64,000 nucleotides of DNA, taken from the NCBI RefSeq assembly GCF_046250175.1, contig NZ_CP176468.1. One strand, 5' to 3'. Source of the stretch: Psychromonas sp030397575 (GTDB lineage Bacteria; Pseudomonadota; Gammaproteobacteria; Enterobacterales; Psychromonadaceae). The notes under the pieces were generated by a model. That model was given only the letters and a program-made list of their open reading frames with translations, was not told the DNA's origin and did no database searches. The position numbers were made by a program, and so were the translations under genes. Numbering within the stretch: the stretch's first letter is position 1; every line of letters begins with the position of its first letter. Of this stretch, positions 37,887 to 47,790 are shown piece after piece.

Positions 37887-39356
37887 TTAGTTAGCGATCA
37901 TTAATGAATCGTTGATACATTCAAGGTTAGTGTTACCCATCAGGTATGTATCAATTGCACGTGCTGCTTCACGACCTTCATTGATACAACGTACGATCAG
38001 TGATTGACCTGTACGCATATCACCAGCAGCAAAAACGCCACTTTGAGTTGTTTGGTAATCGTCAGTTTTAACGTTACCGCGCTCATCAAGACCAATCTCT
38101 AATTGTGCTAAAACACCTGTTGGTTCTGGGTGTAAGAAGCCCATTGCCAAGAATGCTTTAGTACAAGGAATTGAACGAACAGAACCTTCAACTTCTTTAA
38201 AGTTTGGACGTTGGCCCGGTGCTGCTTCTTCCCATTCGATATCCGCAACGACTAATTCTTTAACGTTACCGTTTTCATCACCAATAAACTCTTTAGTCAA
38301 GATAGACCAATGGCGATCCACGCCCTCTTCATGTGAAGTGGTTGTTTTTAAAATCATTGGGTACGAAGGCCAAGGCATGTTAACAGTACGTTTTTCAGGT
38401 GGAATCGGCATGATTTCCACTTGTGTAACTGAAGCAGCGCCATGACGGTTTGAGGTACCAACACAGTCAGAACCTGTATCACCACCACCGATAACCACTA
38501 CGTGATCGTCAGCTGCATGGATTTCTTCTGTTTTAAGATCCATACCGTTAGCTCGACGGTTATTTTGACCTAGAAACTCCATTGCAAAGTGAACACCTTT
38601 CAGGTCACGACCTGGAATAGGTAAATCACGAGGTACAGTAGAGCCACCGCTTAATAACACAACATCAAACTGCTTACGTAAATCTTTAGCATCGAAATCA
38701 ACACCGATATGTGCATTCACAACCATCTTAATACCAGCTGCTTCCATTACCGCGATTTTACGATCGATAACGTCCATACCTAGTTTAAAATCAGGAATAC
38801 CAAAACGTAATAAGCCACCTACTTTTTCGTCACGCTCATAAACTGTCACAGTATGACCCGCTGAGTTTAATTGCTCAGCTGCTGCAAGACCAGCAGGACC
38901 TGAACCTATGATTGCCACTGTTTTACCCGTACGTGATGTCGGGATTTTAGGCATTACGTAACCATTTTCGTAAGCTTTTTCTACGATGGTTTTTTCAATA
39001 TTACAAATTGTAATTGGGTCTTGATTGATCCCTAATACACACGAGCTTTCACAAGGAGCAGGACAAACACGACCAGTAAATTCAGGGAAGTTGTTAGTAG
39101 AGCTTAGGATATCCCAAGCTTCTAACCAACTTTCACGGTACACCGCGTCATTGAATTCAGGGATGATGTTACCAATCGGACAACCGCTATGACAGAAAGG
39201 AACACCACAGTCCATACAACGAGAAGCTTGGTCATTGACCTTCTTACCAAACACGTCGTTTTGTACGAACTCTTTATTGTTTTTTAGGCGCTCTTCTACC
39301 GATACTTTCGGTGGCAATTCACGACCTAATTCTAAAAATCCAGTAGGCTTACCCAT
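37887..39356 (-). CDS. gltD: GltD, glutamate synthase small subunit
   Basis: The NADPH-oxidising FAD subunit of glutamate synthase, which feeds electrons to GltB. The 489 residues begin with a ferredoxin-like domain with cysteine clusters CMDCGVPFCHSGCPIGN and CPAPCESSCVLGI. The FAD site is VAIIGSGPAGLAAAEQL and the NADPH site is VVVIGGGDTGSDCVG. Its start overlaps the gltB stop by one base (TAATG), so the subunits are made together. Confidence 0.96.
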   Translation of the reverse strand: MGKPTGFLELGRELPPKVSVEERLKNNKEFVQNDVFGKKVNDQASRCMDCGVPFCHSGCPIGNIIPEFNDAVYRESWLEAWDILSSTNNFPEFTGRVCPAPCESSCVLGINQDPITICNIEKTIVEKAYENGYVMPKIPTSRTGKTVAIIGSGPAGLAAAEQLNSAGHTVTVYERDEKVGGLLRFGIPDFKLGMDVIDRKIAVMEAAGIKMVVNAHIGVDFDAKDLRKQFDVVLLSGGSTVPRDLPIPGRDLKGVHFAMEFLGQNNRRANGMDLKTEEIHAADDHVVVIGGGDTGSDCVGTSNRHGAASVTQVEIMPIPPEKRTVNMPWPSYPMILKTTTSHEEGVDRHWSILTKEFIGDENGNVKELVVADIEWEEAAPGQRPNFKEVEGSVRSIPCTKAFLAMGFLHPEPTGVLAQLEIGLDERGNVKTDDYQTTQSGVFAAGDMRTGQSLIVRCINEGREAARAIDTYLMGNTNLECINDSLMIAN

Positions 39357-42300
39357 TATGCTTCTCCTTTCGCTCGAGCCGCTAATACAGCCTTGTAATC
39401 ACGAGGCATTACTTTCACTACTTTAGCTAAGCTTGCTTCAACATCAGCTAAGAAATCTGCTGCTGTATTAGACTCAGTAAGTTCTAAATGTTTAGTGACT
39501 TTAGCAATTAATAGCGCTTTATCAGCTTCATCTAACGGATCTAAATCAACTAGTTCCATATTACAGTTAGCTGTGAATGTGTCATCTTTATCCCAAATAT
39601 AAGCAACACCGCCACTCATACCTGCCGCAAAGTTACGACCTGTTGTACCTAAGTTAACCATGATACCACCAGTCATGTATTCACAACCGTGATCACCGAT
39701 ACCTTCTACAACGACTTCTGCACCCGAGTTACGTACACAGAAACGTTCACCAGCCATACCGTTAATGTAAGACTGACCAGACGTTGCACCATAGAAACAT
39801 ACGTTACCTACGATGATGTTGTCTTTCGATACAACACTTGAATTACGATGAGGATAAACCACGATCTGACCACCAGATAAACCTTTACCCCAGTAATCGT
39901 TCGCATCACCTTCAACAGTAAACTCAACACCTTTAGCAAGGAAACAACCAAATGATTGACCTGCAGAGCCGTTAAATTTAACTTGCATCGGCTGTGGTAA
40001 ACCTTGGTCGTTGTACACTTTTGAGATCTCGTTTGACAACATGGTGCCACACGAGCGGTCGATATTAGTAATTGGGAATGAACCCGATACTGCTTCGCCT
40101 TTTTCTAGTGCCGGTTTAGCTAAATCAATCAGTTTTCTATCTAATACTGCTTCAAGGTTATGATTTTGAGTCGTTTGATTAAACATCCCATCATCTTCTT
40201 TAGCCGTTTCTTTAAATAGAATTGTGCTTAGGTTTAGGTTTTTGTATTTCCAATGGCTTACATCATCACGCACTTTAAGGTTTTGTGTTTGACCCACCAT
40301 TTCAGTAATCGTCTTGTAACCTAGCTTAGCCATGTTTTCACGCATGCCTTGCACCATGTAACCGAAGAAAGTAACAACATCTTCTACACGGCCGTCAAAA
40401 CGTTCACGTAATGTTTTATTTTGCGTTGCAATACCAACAGGGCACGTATTCAAGTGACACTTACGCATCATGATACAACCTTCAACAACTAATGCTGCTG
40501 TTGCTACACCCCACTCTTCAGAACCTAGCAACGCTGCAATCGTTAAATCACGTGGTGTTTTCATCTGACCATCGGCTTGTAGAACAACACGGTTACGTAA
40601 ACCATTCTTCATGAGCGTTTGATGTGCTTCAGATAAACCTAATTCCCACGGTAAACCTGCATGGCGGATAGACGATAAAGGTGATGCGCCAGTACCACCA
40701 TCAAAACCAGCGATTAAGATAACGTCAGCTTTTGCTTTAGCAACACCTGATGCAATCGTACCTACACCTGCTTCTGATACTAACTTAACGTTAACACGAC
40801 CTTCACGGTTCGCATTTTTCAAATCGTAGATAAGCTGTGCTAAATCTTCGATTGAGTAAATATCATGATGCGGTGGTGGTGAAATCAAACCTACGCCCGG
40901 CGTAGAGTGACGCGTGCGACCAATCCAGTCATCAACTTTATGACCTGGTAATTGACCACCTTCACCTGGTTTAGCACCCTGTGCCATTTTAATTTGGATT
41001 TCAGCTGCGTTAGTTAGATAGTAAGACGTTACACCAAAACGACCTGATGCCACTTGCTTAATAGCTGAACGTTCCCAGTCACCGTTTTCTTTTGGCTTGA
41101 AACGGATAGGATCTTCACCACCTTCACCAGAGTTTGACTTAGCGCCAATTCGGTTCATCGCAATCGCTAACGTTGAATGAGCTTCATGTGAGATAGAACC
41201 GAAGCTCATCGCACCTGTTGCAAAGCGTTTTAAAATATTTTCAGCTGGCTCTACTTCATCAATTGAGATTGGACCCGATGCTTTCGGTACAAACTCAAAC
41301 TGGCTACGTAGCGTTGCAGCATCATCACCTTGTTTATCAACGGTTTCAGCGTACTGTTTAAACTGTTCGTAGTTTTTATTACGCGTTGATTCTTGCAGTA
41401 ATGAAATCGTTGTTGGATTGAATAAATGCTTCTCACCACGTTGTTTCCATTGGTAAACACCACCTACATCTAAACGCTGTACAGGTACTGCACGTAATGG
41501 ATAAGCAAAACGATGACGCACTAAAATTTCATTCGCAATATCATCGATCGATAGACCTTGAATACGCGTTACTGTGCCTTTGAAGTAATCATCAACAACT
41601 GATTTACTAATACCCAATGCTTCAAATATTTGTGCACCTTGGTAAGACTGAATCGTTGAGATACCCATTTTCGAGAAGATCTTCAATAGACCTGCATCGA
41701 TTGCCGCTTTGTAAGACTTAAAGATATCTTCTACAGACTTCTCTGCAGGTAAACGTTTCTTAGCTTGAAGGTCAACAATCATCTCTTCAATTAAGTAAGC
41801 GTTAACAGCTGAAGCACCGTAACCAATTACTGTTGCGAAATGATGTGTTTCACGTACGTCGCCAGTTTCTACAACGATATCACACATAGCACGTAGGCCA
41901 CGTTTGATTAAGTAATGATGTACCGCACCTGTTACTAACATAGCAGGAATTGGCGCATGATCAGACGTTGCGTTACGGTCAGAAAGAATGATGATTGAGT
42001 AACCATCGTGAATTGCATCTTCTGCGTAACGACAAATACGTGCCAGTGCTTTCTTCAACTTGCCTGGTTCACCAGAAGCAGCAAAGAAAGTCTCTAATGT
42101 TTTAGCTTGTAAATGTTTATCATCAAGTGCATTAATTTTTTGTAATTCAGCATTACTTAATACAGGTGACTCAAGCTCAACTTTATGACAATGCTCAGGT
42201 GTTTCAGACAATAAATTCTGATCTTTACCTAAGTATGTATTAAGCGACATAACCATACGCTCACGAATCGGATCGATTGGTGGGTTAGTTACTTGCGCAA

Positions 42301-43873
42301 ATAACTGCTTAAAGTAATGAGACAAATGTTGAGATTGATGCGATAACACAGCTAACGGCCAATCCACACCCATAGCACCCAATGGCTCTTTACCATCGCG
42401 GAACATAGGTAGAATGATTTCGTTAACTTCTTCTGATGTCACACCAAAAGCTTGTAAACGTTTTAATAACTTACCTGCATCAGGTTGAATATTACGCTCT
42501 AATGCCGCAGGTTGGTTTTCTAACTTAACTAAGTTGTTTTCTAACCATGTTTCATAAGGTTTTCTTGCTGCAATACCATCTTTCACTTCATCATCAGAGA
42601 TGATACGACCTTGCTCAAGGTCAGCAACGAAGATACGACCAGGTTGTAAACGACCACGTAACTTAATATTTTCAGGTTCAATTTCTACAACACCTGATTC
42701 AGATGCCATCACTAGGAAGTCATCTTTAGTTACAGTGTAACGTGATGGACGTAAACCGTTACGGTCAAGCGTTGCCCCTACTTGCACACCATCAGTGAAA
42801 CAAACAGACGCTGGGCCATCCCAAGGTTCCATTAAGTTTGCATGGTATTGGTAGAAAGCACGGCGCTTAGGATCCATGTTTTTATTTTCTTGCCAAGCTT
42901 CAGGAATCATCATCATTAATGCATGAGGAAGACTACGACCTGAAAGTACTAATAACTCCAGTGCCATATCGAAACTTGCTGAGTCAGACATACCATCAGT
43001 ACAGATTGGCATTAACATATCTAATTCAGAGCGAGTGAAGTATTCTGCTTCTAGCAATGCTTCACGCGCTTTCATCCAGTTGATGTTACCGCGAACCGTA
43101 TTAATTTCGCCATTGTGAGCAATGTAACGGAACGGTTGCGCTAAACGCCAGCGTGGGAATGTATTAGTAGAGAAACGAGAGTGAACTAACGCTAATGCAG
43201 TTACCATACTTGGGTTTTGTAAGTCTAAGAAGTATTGAGGTACTTGCTCAGTAGTTAACTGCCCTTTATAAACAATCGTTTTATAAGAAAAAGTATTAAT
43301 GTAGAAGTTATCTTCAATACCATTGACTGATTCTAGACAAATACGTGTTGCGTAGTTACGTAAAATAAATAATTTACGCTCTAATACAGCCGGCTCCATA
43401 TCTGGGCCACCAGTAACAAACATATGCTCGAACTGTGGTTCACTGCTTAGGGGGTCAGCACCAATCATCGAGTTATCTGTAGGAAGAACGCGGTAACCAA
43501 TGACTTCAAGACAAAGACGTTCAGCGGTACGTGCTAAAATGTCACGACAATGATCACGATGATTTTTATCTTTAGGGAATAGGATGGTACCTACGCCATA
43601 TTGATCAAACTTAGGAAGGGTAATCCCTTCTTTTAATGCTTCAGTTACTAAAAACTCATGCGGTTTTTGTAAAAGAATACCTGCACCATCACCACTACAT
43701 GGATCACAACCTTGACCACCACGGTGTTCCATACGCGCTAGCATATCTAAAGCTTGTGTCACAATTTTGTGAGACTTGCTATTTTTAAGATGTGCTACAA
43801 AACCGATACCACAGGCATCGTGCTCCATTTCTGGCACATAAAGGCCTTGAGCATTCTGCTCTTTATTAGTCAT
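39356..43873 (-). CDS. gltB: GltB, glutamate synthase large subunit
   Basis: It uses the amide of glutamine to convert 2-oxoglutarate to glutamate and is central to ammonia assimilation with glutamine synthetase. The protein has 1505 residues from ATG 43873. A short pro-sequence precedes the catalytic Cys21 (HDACGIGFVAH), which becomes residue 1 after processing. The class II amidotransferase domain is followed by the central and FMN-binding domains. The 3Fe-4S cysteines are in CIMMRKCHLNTCPVGIA, and the C-terminal beta-helix (GXXG repeats, GVAYIWD) is present. AAGGA lies 7 bases before ATG 43873; upstream in-frame starts at 43879 and 43978 are less likely. Confidence 0.96.
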   Translation of the reverse strand: MTNKEQNAQGLYVPEMEHDACGIGFVAHLKNSKSHKIVTQALDMLARMEHRGGQGCDPCSGDGAGILLQKPHEFLVTEALKEGITLPKFDQYGVGTILFPKDKNHRDHCRDILARTAERLCLEVIGYRVLPTDNSMIGADPLSSEPQFEHMFVTGGPDMEPAVLERKLFILRNYATRICLESVNGIEDNFYINTFSYKTIVYKGQLTTEQVPQYFLDLQNPSMVTALALVHSRFSTNTFPRWRLAQPFRYIAHNGEINTVRGNINWMKAREALLEAEYFTRSELDMLMPICTDGMSDSASFDMALELLVLSGRSLPHALMMMIPEAWQENKNMDPKRRAFYQYHANLMEPWDGPASVCFTDGVQVGATLDRNGLRPSRYTVTKDDFLVMASESGVVEIEPENIKLRGRLQPGRIFVADLEQGRIISDDEVKDGIAARKPYETWLENNLVKLENQPAALERNIQPDAGKLLKRLQAFGVTSEEVNEIILPMFRDGKEPLGAMGVDWPLAVLSHQSQHLSHYFKQLFAQVTNPPIDPIRERMVMSLNTYLGKDQNLLSETPEHCHKVELESPVLSNAELQKINALDDKHLQAKTLETFFAASGEPGKLKKALARICRYAEDAIHDGYSIIILSDRNATSDHAPIPAMLVTGAVHHYLIKRGLRAMCDIVVETGDVRETHHFATVIGYGASAVNAYLIEEMIVDLQAKKRLPAEKSVEDIFKSYKAAIDAGLLKIFSKMGISTIQSYQGAQIFEALGISKSVVDDYFKGTVTRIQGLSIDDIANEILVRHRFAYPLRAVPVQRLDVGGVYQWKQRGEKHLFNPTTISLLQESTRNKNYEQFKQYAETVDKQGDDAATLRSQFEFVPKASGPISIDEVEPAENILKRFATGAMSFGSISHEAHSTLAIAMNRIGAKSNSGEGGEDPIRFKPKENGDWERSAIKQVASGRFGVTSYYLTNAAEIQIKMAQGAKPGEGGQLPGHKVDDWIGRTRHSTPGVGLISPPPHHDIYSIEDLAQLIYDLKNANREGRVNVKLVSEAGVGTIASGVAKAKADVILIAGFDGGTGASPLSSIRHAGLPWELGLSEAHQTLMKNGLRNRVVLQADGQMKTPRDLTIAALLGSEEWGVATAALVVEGCIMMRKCHLNTCPVGIATQNKTLRERFDGRVEDVVTFFGYMVQGMRENMAKLGYKTITEMVGQTQNLKVRDDVSHWKYKNLNLSTILFKETAKEDDGMFNQTTQNHNLEAVLDRKLIDLAKPALEKGEAVSGSFPITNIDRSCGTMLSNEISKVYNDQGLPQPMQVKFNGSAGQSFGCFLAKGVEFTVEGDANDYWGKGLSGGQIVVYPHRNSSVVSKDNIIVGNVCFYGATSGQSYINGMAGERFCVRNSGAEVVVEGIGDHGCEYMTGGIMVNLGTTGRNFAAGMSGGVAYIWDKDDTFTANCNMELVDLDPLDEADKALLIAKVTKHLELTESNTAADFLADVEASLAKVVKVMPRDYKAVLAARAKGEA

Positions 43874-44066
43874 AAACATGTCCTTCAAGATAAAACAGTA
43901 AAAATTTCCCGCACTGCTAAATCTAATGTTTCGAAGTGCTACACACGGCTTGTGATTTATTGAACAAAAAACAAGCAATTAATTTTTTATTACTTTTTGT
44001 AAGAAAACTACTTTTTTGAGAAAAGTGCACTTTTACAAAACGTCCTTGCTTAGTAAATAACTCGCA

Positions 44067-44120
44067 TGACAACCCTACTAGCATAGGGCCAGTACACGAA
44101 TTATTGATAACCACCCTACT
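44067..44120 (-). other. repeated motif in the gltB leader
   Basis: TGACAACCCTACT (44067-44079) and TGATAACCACCCTACT (44105-44120) are near-copies 38 bases apart. The first also forms CCCTA-CTAGCA-TAGGG (44073-44088). Both would be in the transcribed leader if the promoter at 44144-44173 is used. Whether this is an RNA element or a pair of protein sites is open. Confidence 0.35.
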
Positions 44121-44143
44121 GTTAGAGGTGAGAATTCGACGCT

Positions 44144-44173
44144 ATTCTATCTTTTAAGCGACATAAAATCCAA
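44144..44173 (-). promoter_or_regulatory. candidate gltB promoter
   Basis: On the minus strand, TTGGAT (44173-44168) and TAGAAT (44149-44144) with an 18-base spacer. It would give a leader of about 265 bases before gltB. Confidence 0.4.
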
Positions 44174-45716
44174 TTTTCTTATTCACTTATACTCTTTAGG
44201 CTAAAGAATGCAAGATAATGAAACCTAGATCACTTTTTTGAACATTAATTTCCCCAAACACGTTTAAATATGTAGGTAGCCGCTATATCGAAGAAATTAG
44301 ATTACGAAGAATAATGACTATCATATACAAAAAAATAGCGCTAAAACATGCACAAACATGAATTTACATGCGGTAAAAGTGAATATTAATTCATAAGTTA
44401 AATACTTGAAAAACTGTAAAAACAAATTAACAAGTGCTTTACATTTCAACCAAAACCAACCCAGATGATAAAAAAATTACATTTAAATTTTATTTAGTTG
44501 AAGTTCTGACAGGGTGATATTCGGACTTGTTTTTTATAACCTTCCCCGTGACAGCTCACACTTTTTTAAAAAAAACTGAAAGTTTATTACTTTATATGGC
44601 ATTCGTAATGACATAAATTTTCAGTAGAAGTCATTTTATTAAATAACCCTGTGATAAAAAAATTAATTTTAATTACATTGCTTTGTGACTTTACGAGTTT
44701 TAAGAGAGCGCCTCAGGATTTTTAACTTTTACTATCATCACTTTATATTTAAAAAGCAAAACACGCAGTTTTACGCTTAGTAATGACTCACATTGACCTT
44801 ACTGTAATAGAGATTTCCTCTTCTAAACTGGTTTGTATCTAACGGTAATGAGTGATACCTCTCGGCTTACATTAAGTTAAAGTAATTAACTCATTGTCCT
44901 TTGAAATCGGTTGCTAAATCAGCAATACAAACTTAAACAGTAAGTTATTTTCGAAAAAGAATAGCTTAATTATTAGTCTATACGTGCTCGCGGAACTTAT
45001 AGATTGCTTTATTATTAATTATTAAAAATCTACCCTAGGGGGAGGTTTAGCTTTGAGCTTCACACCAATAATAATCAGTCCCTTCCAACCAGGTAAACAA
45101 CGAACAGCACAAAGTAAAAACTATGATTAAAAAAACACTACCGATTAGATTCAATGCAAACTTTCATCAGAGAGTCTAACCATAGACGTTTATCGTACTT
45201 GCAGCTTTTTAAGGGGTAAAACTCCATTATAGAGTTATGAAGTGAGCTCATTATCGTTTAATAAATGGGGAGGCCACTTATAATGTATAGAACAAAGCCT
45301 GTAAGTAGATTCTTTTAATCCGGTTTAAGTGTTGTTATTTAAATAAATTCAATAACGCATTTTATTTATTATCTGTGCTTTAGTAGATAACTCAACACTA
45401 ATAAGCTCATAAATAACAACTAAATAGCCATCTATTTTTGAGGCGTTTGTAATTAAACCAGACTTTAAAAATAACTATCAAAAAAGATATCTAGCAAGGC
45501 AGGTATTAGTTAAATTATTAATTTCATTATAAAAGCTGTAACTCTAGAATTTTCAGCACACCTTCAGATGGCATTTCTCCGCTAAGATATTTTATCATGG
45601 GAGTTAAATTGTTTACTACGCTGCTCGGTACTGTTTAGCTAAAACCAAGAAAAGTGATTAGTTTACCTAGTAATAAATAACCACCTAAATATAAAAAACT
45701 TTAGGTTAGTTTTTTA

Positions 45717-47321
45717 TTACTTTAATGGTTTAGTAAAGCAAAGTGTATTTTTTCCTGCTGATTTTGCATCATACATAGCTAAATCTGCGGCTCTCATTAA
45801 CTGGTCATATTCTTGGCCATCTTCAGGAAATAATGCTACTCCAGCACTACCTGTCACCTTCAAATTAAGGTGTTGATTCATTTTGTATTCATCAAAAACA
45901 ATATCCAGTAAATCTTTAATAACCGAAGAAACGTGCTGTTTATCCTTCACATCTTGCAATAAAATAACAAACTCATCTCCCCCTAACCTAGCAGGAATAA
46001 CCTTAGGTAAAGAGTCATAAAAAGCTAATTCAGTTTTAGTTAAATCATTGATAGCAAAATAGTGAGTAAGGCGTTGTCCGAATAAGTACAATAGTTCGTC
46101 CCCCACTTTGTGCCCATAGGTGTCGTTAACCTCTTTAAACCCATCAAAATCAATAAAAACTAAAGCGCCCTTTTGATTGTATTTGATCATTTTAGCTAAT
46201 GCTTTATGAGACAAACGATAAAAGTGATTGCGGTTGGGTAGGCCAGTATTCGAATCAAAATAGGCGAGTTTGGCAATCACGCTTTCTTTTGCTTCAATCG
46301 TTTCCATCATATGAGCAAACTGCATTTTTAGTGCATAGATCTCTTTTGGGACAGCCTTAGAAAAGGAAAATGCTAAATTAACTTTACTTTCACCTCTTTT
46401 AATTGAATTGATAATTTTTGATAGATTTTCCAATGGTTTAATAATCAACAAAGAAACAGGAATAGCAAATAAACACGCTAAACCCACCCCTATCAACATC
46501 ACCATGATTGCTGCTTTATCTATCTCAACAGCTCTACCTTCTAACTCTTGAATAGGTTGTGGCACCATCACTCCCCACCCAGCGCCGGGCACATTGGTAT
46601 AACCCGCAATCATATCCCCTTTCAAAGCAGGCGAGTAAAATTTATCAACCCCGGTTTTACCAGCTAGCATTTTTTGTACAGCGCTGATTTTACTCATATC
46701 CTTTCTAGTTTTTATCCAAGAAGCTAAAGGGTGAGCTAAAGCCTGACCAGCTTGATCAACAATCGCAGCATGACCTTTTTCACCAAAGGAGACCCGTTTT
46801 CCCATTTTGATAATGTATTCTGTAGACAGGTAACCCAATAAAATCTGATTTCCTAGCTTTTTAACCACTAACAGTAGCGGATTAGCGTCAATATTAGGGG
46901 CTTCTGTCACCGTAGAAATACGAATATCCTCTTCTCCTAACGTACTCTTAGCTAAGGATAAAATGGCTTTATCAGTTACAGGCTGACACTGGTCATGGTG
47001 ACTAAAAATACAGGTTTGCAGTTCGCCATTTTCAGCAATGGCAGCCACTTCAAGGAACTGAAAACTTTTTAATAAAGCATTAAATTCAGGTGAAGTGACT
47101 TGTTTTTGAGAACCCGTTTCTAATATAGAAAAAACACCTAATATATCTTGATAGTATCGCTCAAAAGCAGTAGAAAGGTTCTTAGCGATCACTAAATGTT
47201 TTTCATTCACTTCTTGAATTTCAAGATCTAACGCTTTTGAATAAGGCCATGCCCAAAAAAGAGTCATAGGTATTATGACAATTAAGCAGAAAGTAATAAT
47301 AAGTAAACCACGGATATTCAT
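45717..47321 (-). CDS. Cache-HAMP-GGDEF diguanylate cyclase
   Basis: A 534-residue membrane sensor that probably makes cyclic-di-GMP. An N-terminal membrane segment (about 5-28) is followed by a periplasmic Cache-type sensory domain (about 30-270), a second membrane segment (about 272-297), a HAMP-like linker, and a GGDEF domain with intact RLGGDEFVILL. No RxxD inhibitory site is seen just before the motif. The Cache domain suggests a small-molecule ligand. Single gene next to the large gap. Confidence 0.88.
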   Translation of the reverse strand: MNIRGLLIITFCLIVIIPMTLFWAWPYSKALDLEIQEVNEKHLVIAKNLSTAFERYYQDILGVFSILETGSQKQVTSPEFNALLKSFQFLEVAAIAENGELQTCIFSHHDQCQPVTDKAILSLAKSTLGEEDIRISTVTEAPNIDANPLLLVVKKLGNQILLGYLSTEYIIKMGKRVSFGEKGHAAIVDQAGQALAHPLASWIKTRKDMSKISAVQKMLAGKTGVDKFYSPALKGDMIAGYTNVPGAGWGVMVPQPIQELEGRAVEIDKAAIMVMLIGVGLACLFAIPVSLLIIKPLENLSKIINSIKRGESKVNLAFSFSKAVPKEIYALKMQFAHMMETIEAKESVIAKLAYFDSNTGLPNRNHFYRLSHKALAKMIKYNQKGALVFIDFDGFKEVNDTYGHKVGDELLYLFGQRLTHYFAINDLTKTELAFYDSLPKVIPARLGGDEFVILLQDVKDKQHVSSVIKDLLDIVFDEYKMNQHLNLKVTGSAGVALFPEDGQEYDQLMRAADLAMYDAKSAGKNTLCFTKPLK

Positions 47322-47447
47322 GTTTTTTCCGTTGACAAGTTAATGATGAGATTAATATTTAATATATATTACACGTTAAGTAATATAAAACAGCCTTGTT
47401 TGATCAAATAACCGGCTAAGAAATCAAAGATATACGGAAACCGATTG

Positions 47448-47744
47448 ATGGATGAATTTGCACAAAATATTTTTACCATTCTATCTTATTTAGAAAAAGG
47501 GAAATTAACCACCTATGGGCAACTTGCTAGCCAAGCAGGATTCCCAGCACATTCTCGTCATGTAGGCAAAATATTAGCAAAACTTCCTAAAGACACCCGT
47601 TTACCTTGGTATCGCGTGGTGAATTCACAAGGAAAAATTTCTTTAAAGGGTGATGCATTTATTAGACAAAAGACCTTATTAGAAGCCGAGCAGATAGAAA
47701 TTACTGAACAGGGAAAGATTGTACAATTTAAACAATATCTCTAA
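47448..47744 (+). CDS. alkyltransferase-like (ATL, MGMT family) DNA-binding protein
   Basis: A 98-residue protein matching only the DNA-binding C-terminal domain of O6-methylguanine-DNA methyltransferase. The methyl-acceptor cysteine of PCHRV is replaced: the motif reads PWYRVVNSQGKIS. Such ATL proteins bind alkylated guanines and flag them for nucleotide excision repair rather than repairing them directly. TTYGQLA and HSRHVGKILAKLP are typical. ATG 47448 is taken; TTG 47445 is adjacent. 46 bases ahead of ppk2. Confidence 0.88.
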   Translation: MDEFAQNIFTILSYLEKGKLTTYGQLASQAGFPAHSRHVGKILAKLPKDTRLPWYRVVNSQGKISLKGDAFIRQKTLLEAEQIEITEQGKIVQFKQYL

Positions 47745-47790
47745 TAGCATGACCCATTATCTTGAATCTTAAAATAGATGGAGCGTCAAC

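Larger units (their letters stand above)
43874..45716. other. gene-free region of about 1.84 kb upstream of gltB
   Basis: The longest stretch without a gene in the window. It begins with the gltB leader and promoter (to about 44175). The rest, about 1.5 kb up to the end of the cyclase gene at 45717, is very AT-rich with stops in all frames. I saw only small hairpins: GTGA-CAGC-TCAC followed by ACTTTTTT (44548-44567), and AACTC/GAGTT (45230-45246). It may hold small RNAs or remnants of deleted genes; nothing is recognised. Confidence 0.5.

Noticed and set aside
43880..44140. Glutamine or glycine riboswitch in the gltB leader
   Set aside because: The repeated motif does not match the conserved cores of these classes; kept only as an unnamed repeated element.
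44548..44567. Terminator of an orphan small RNA
   Set aside because: The stem is only four to five bases; too weak to call without expression data.
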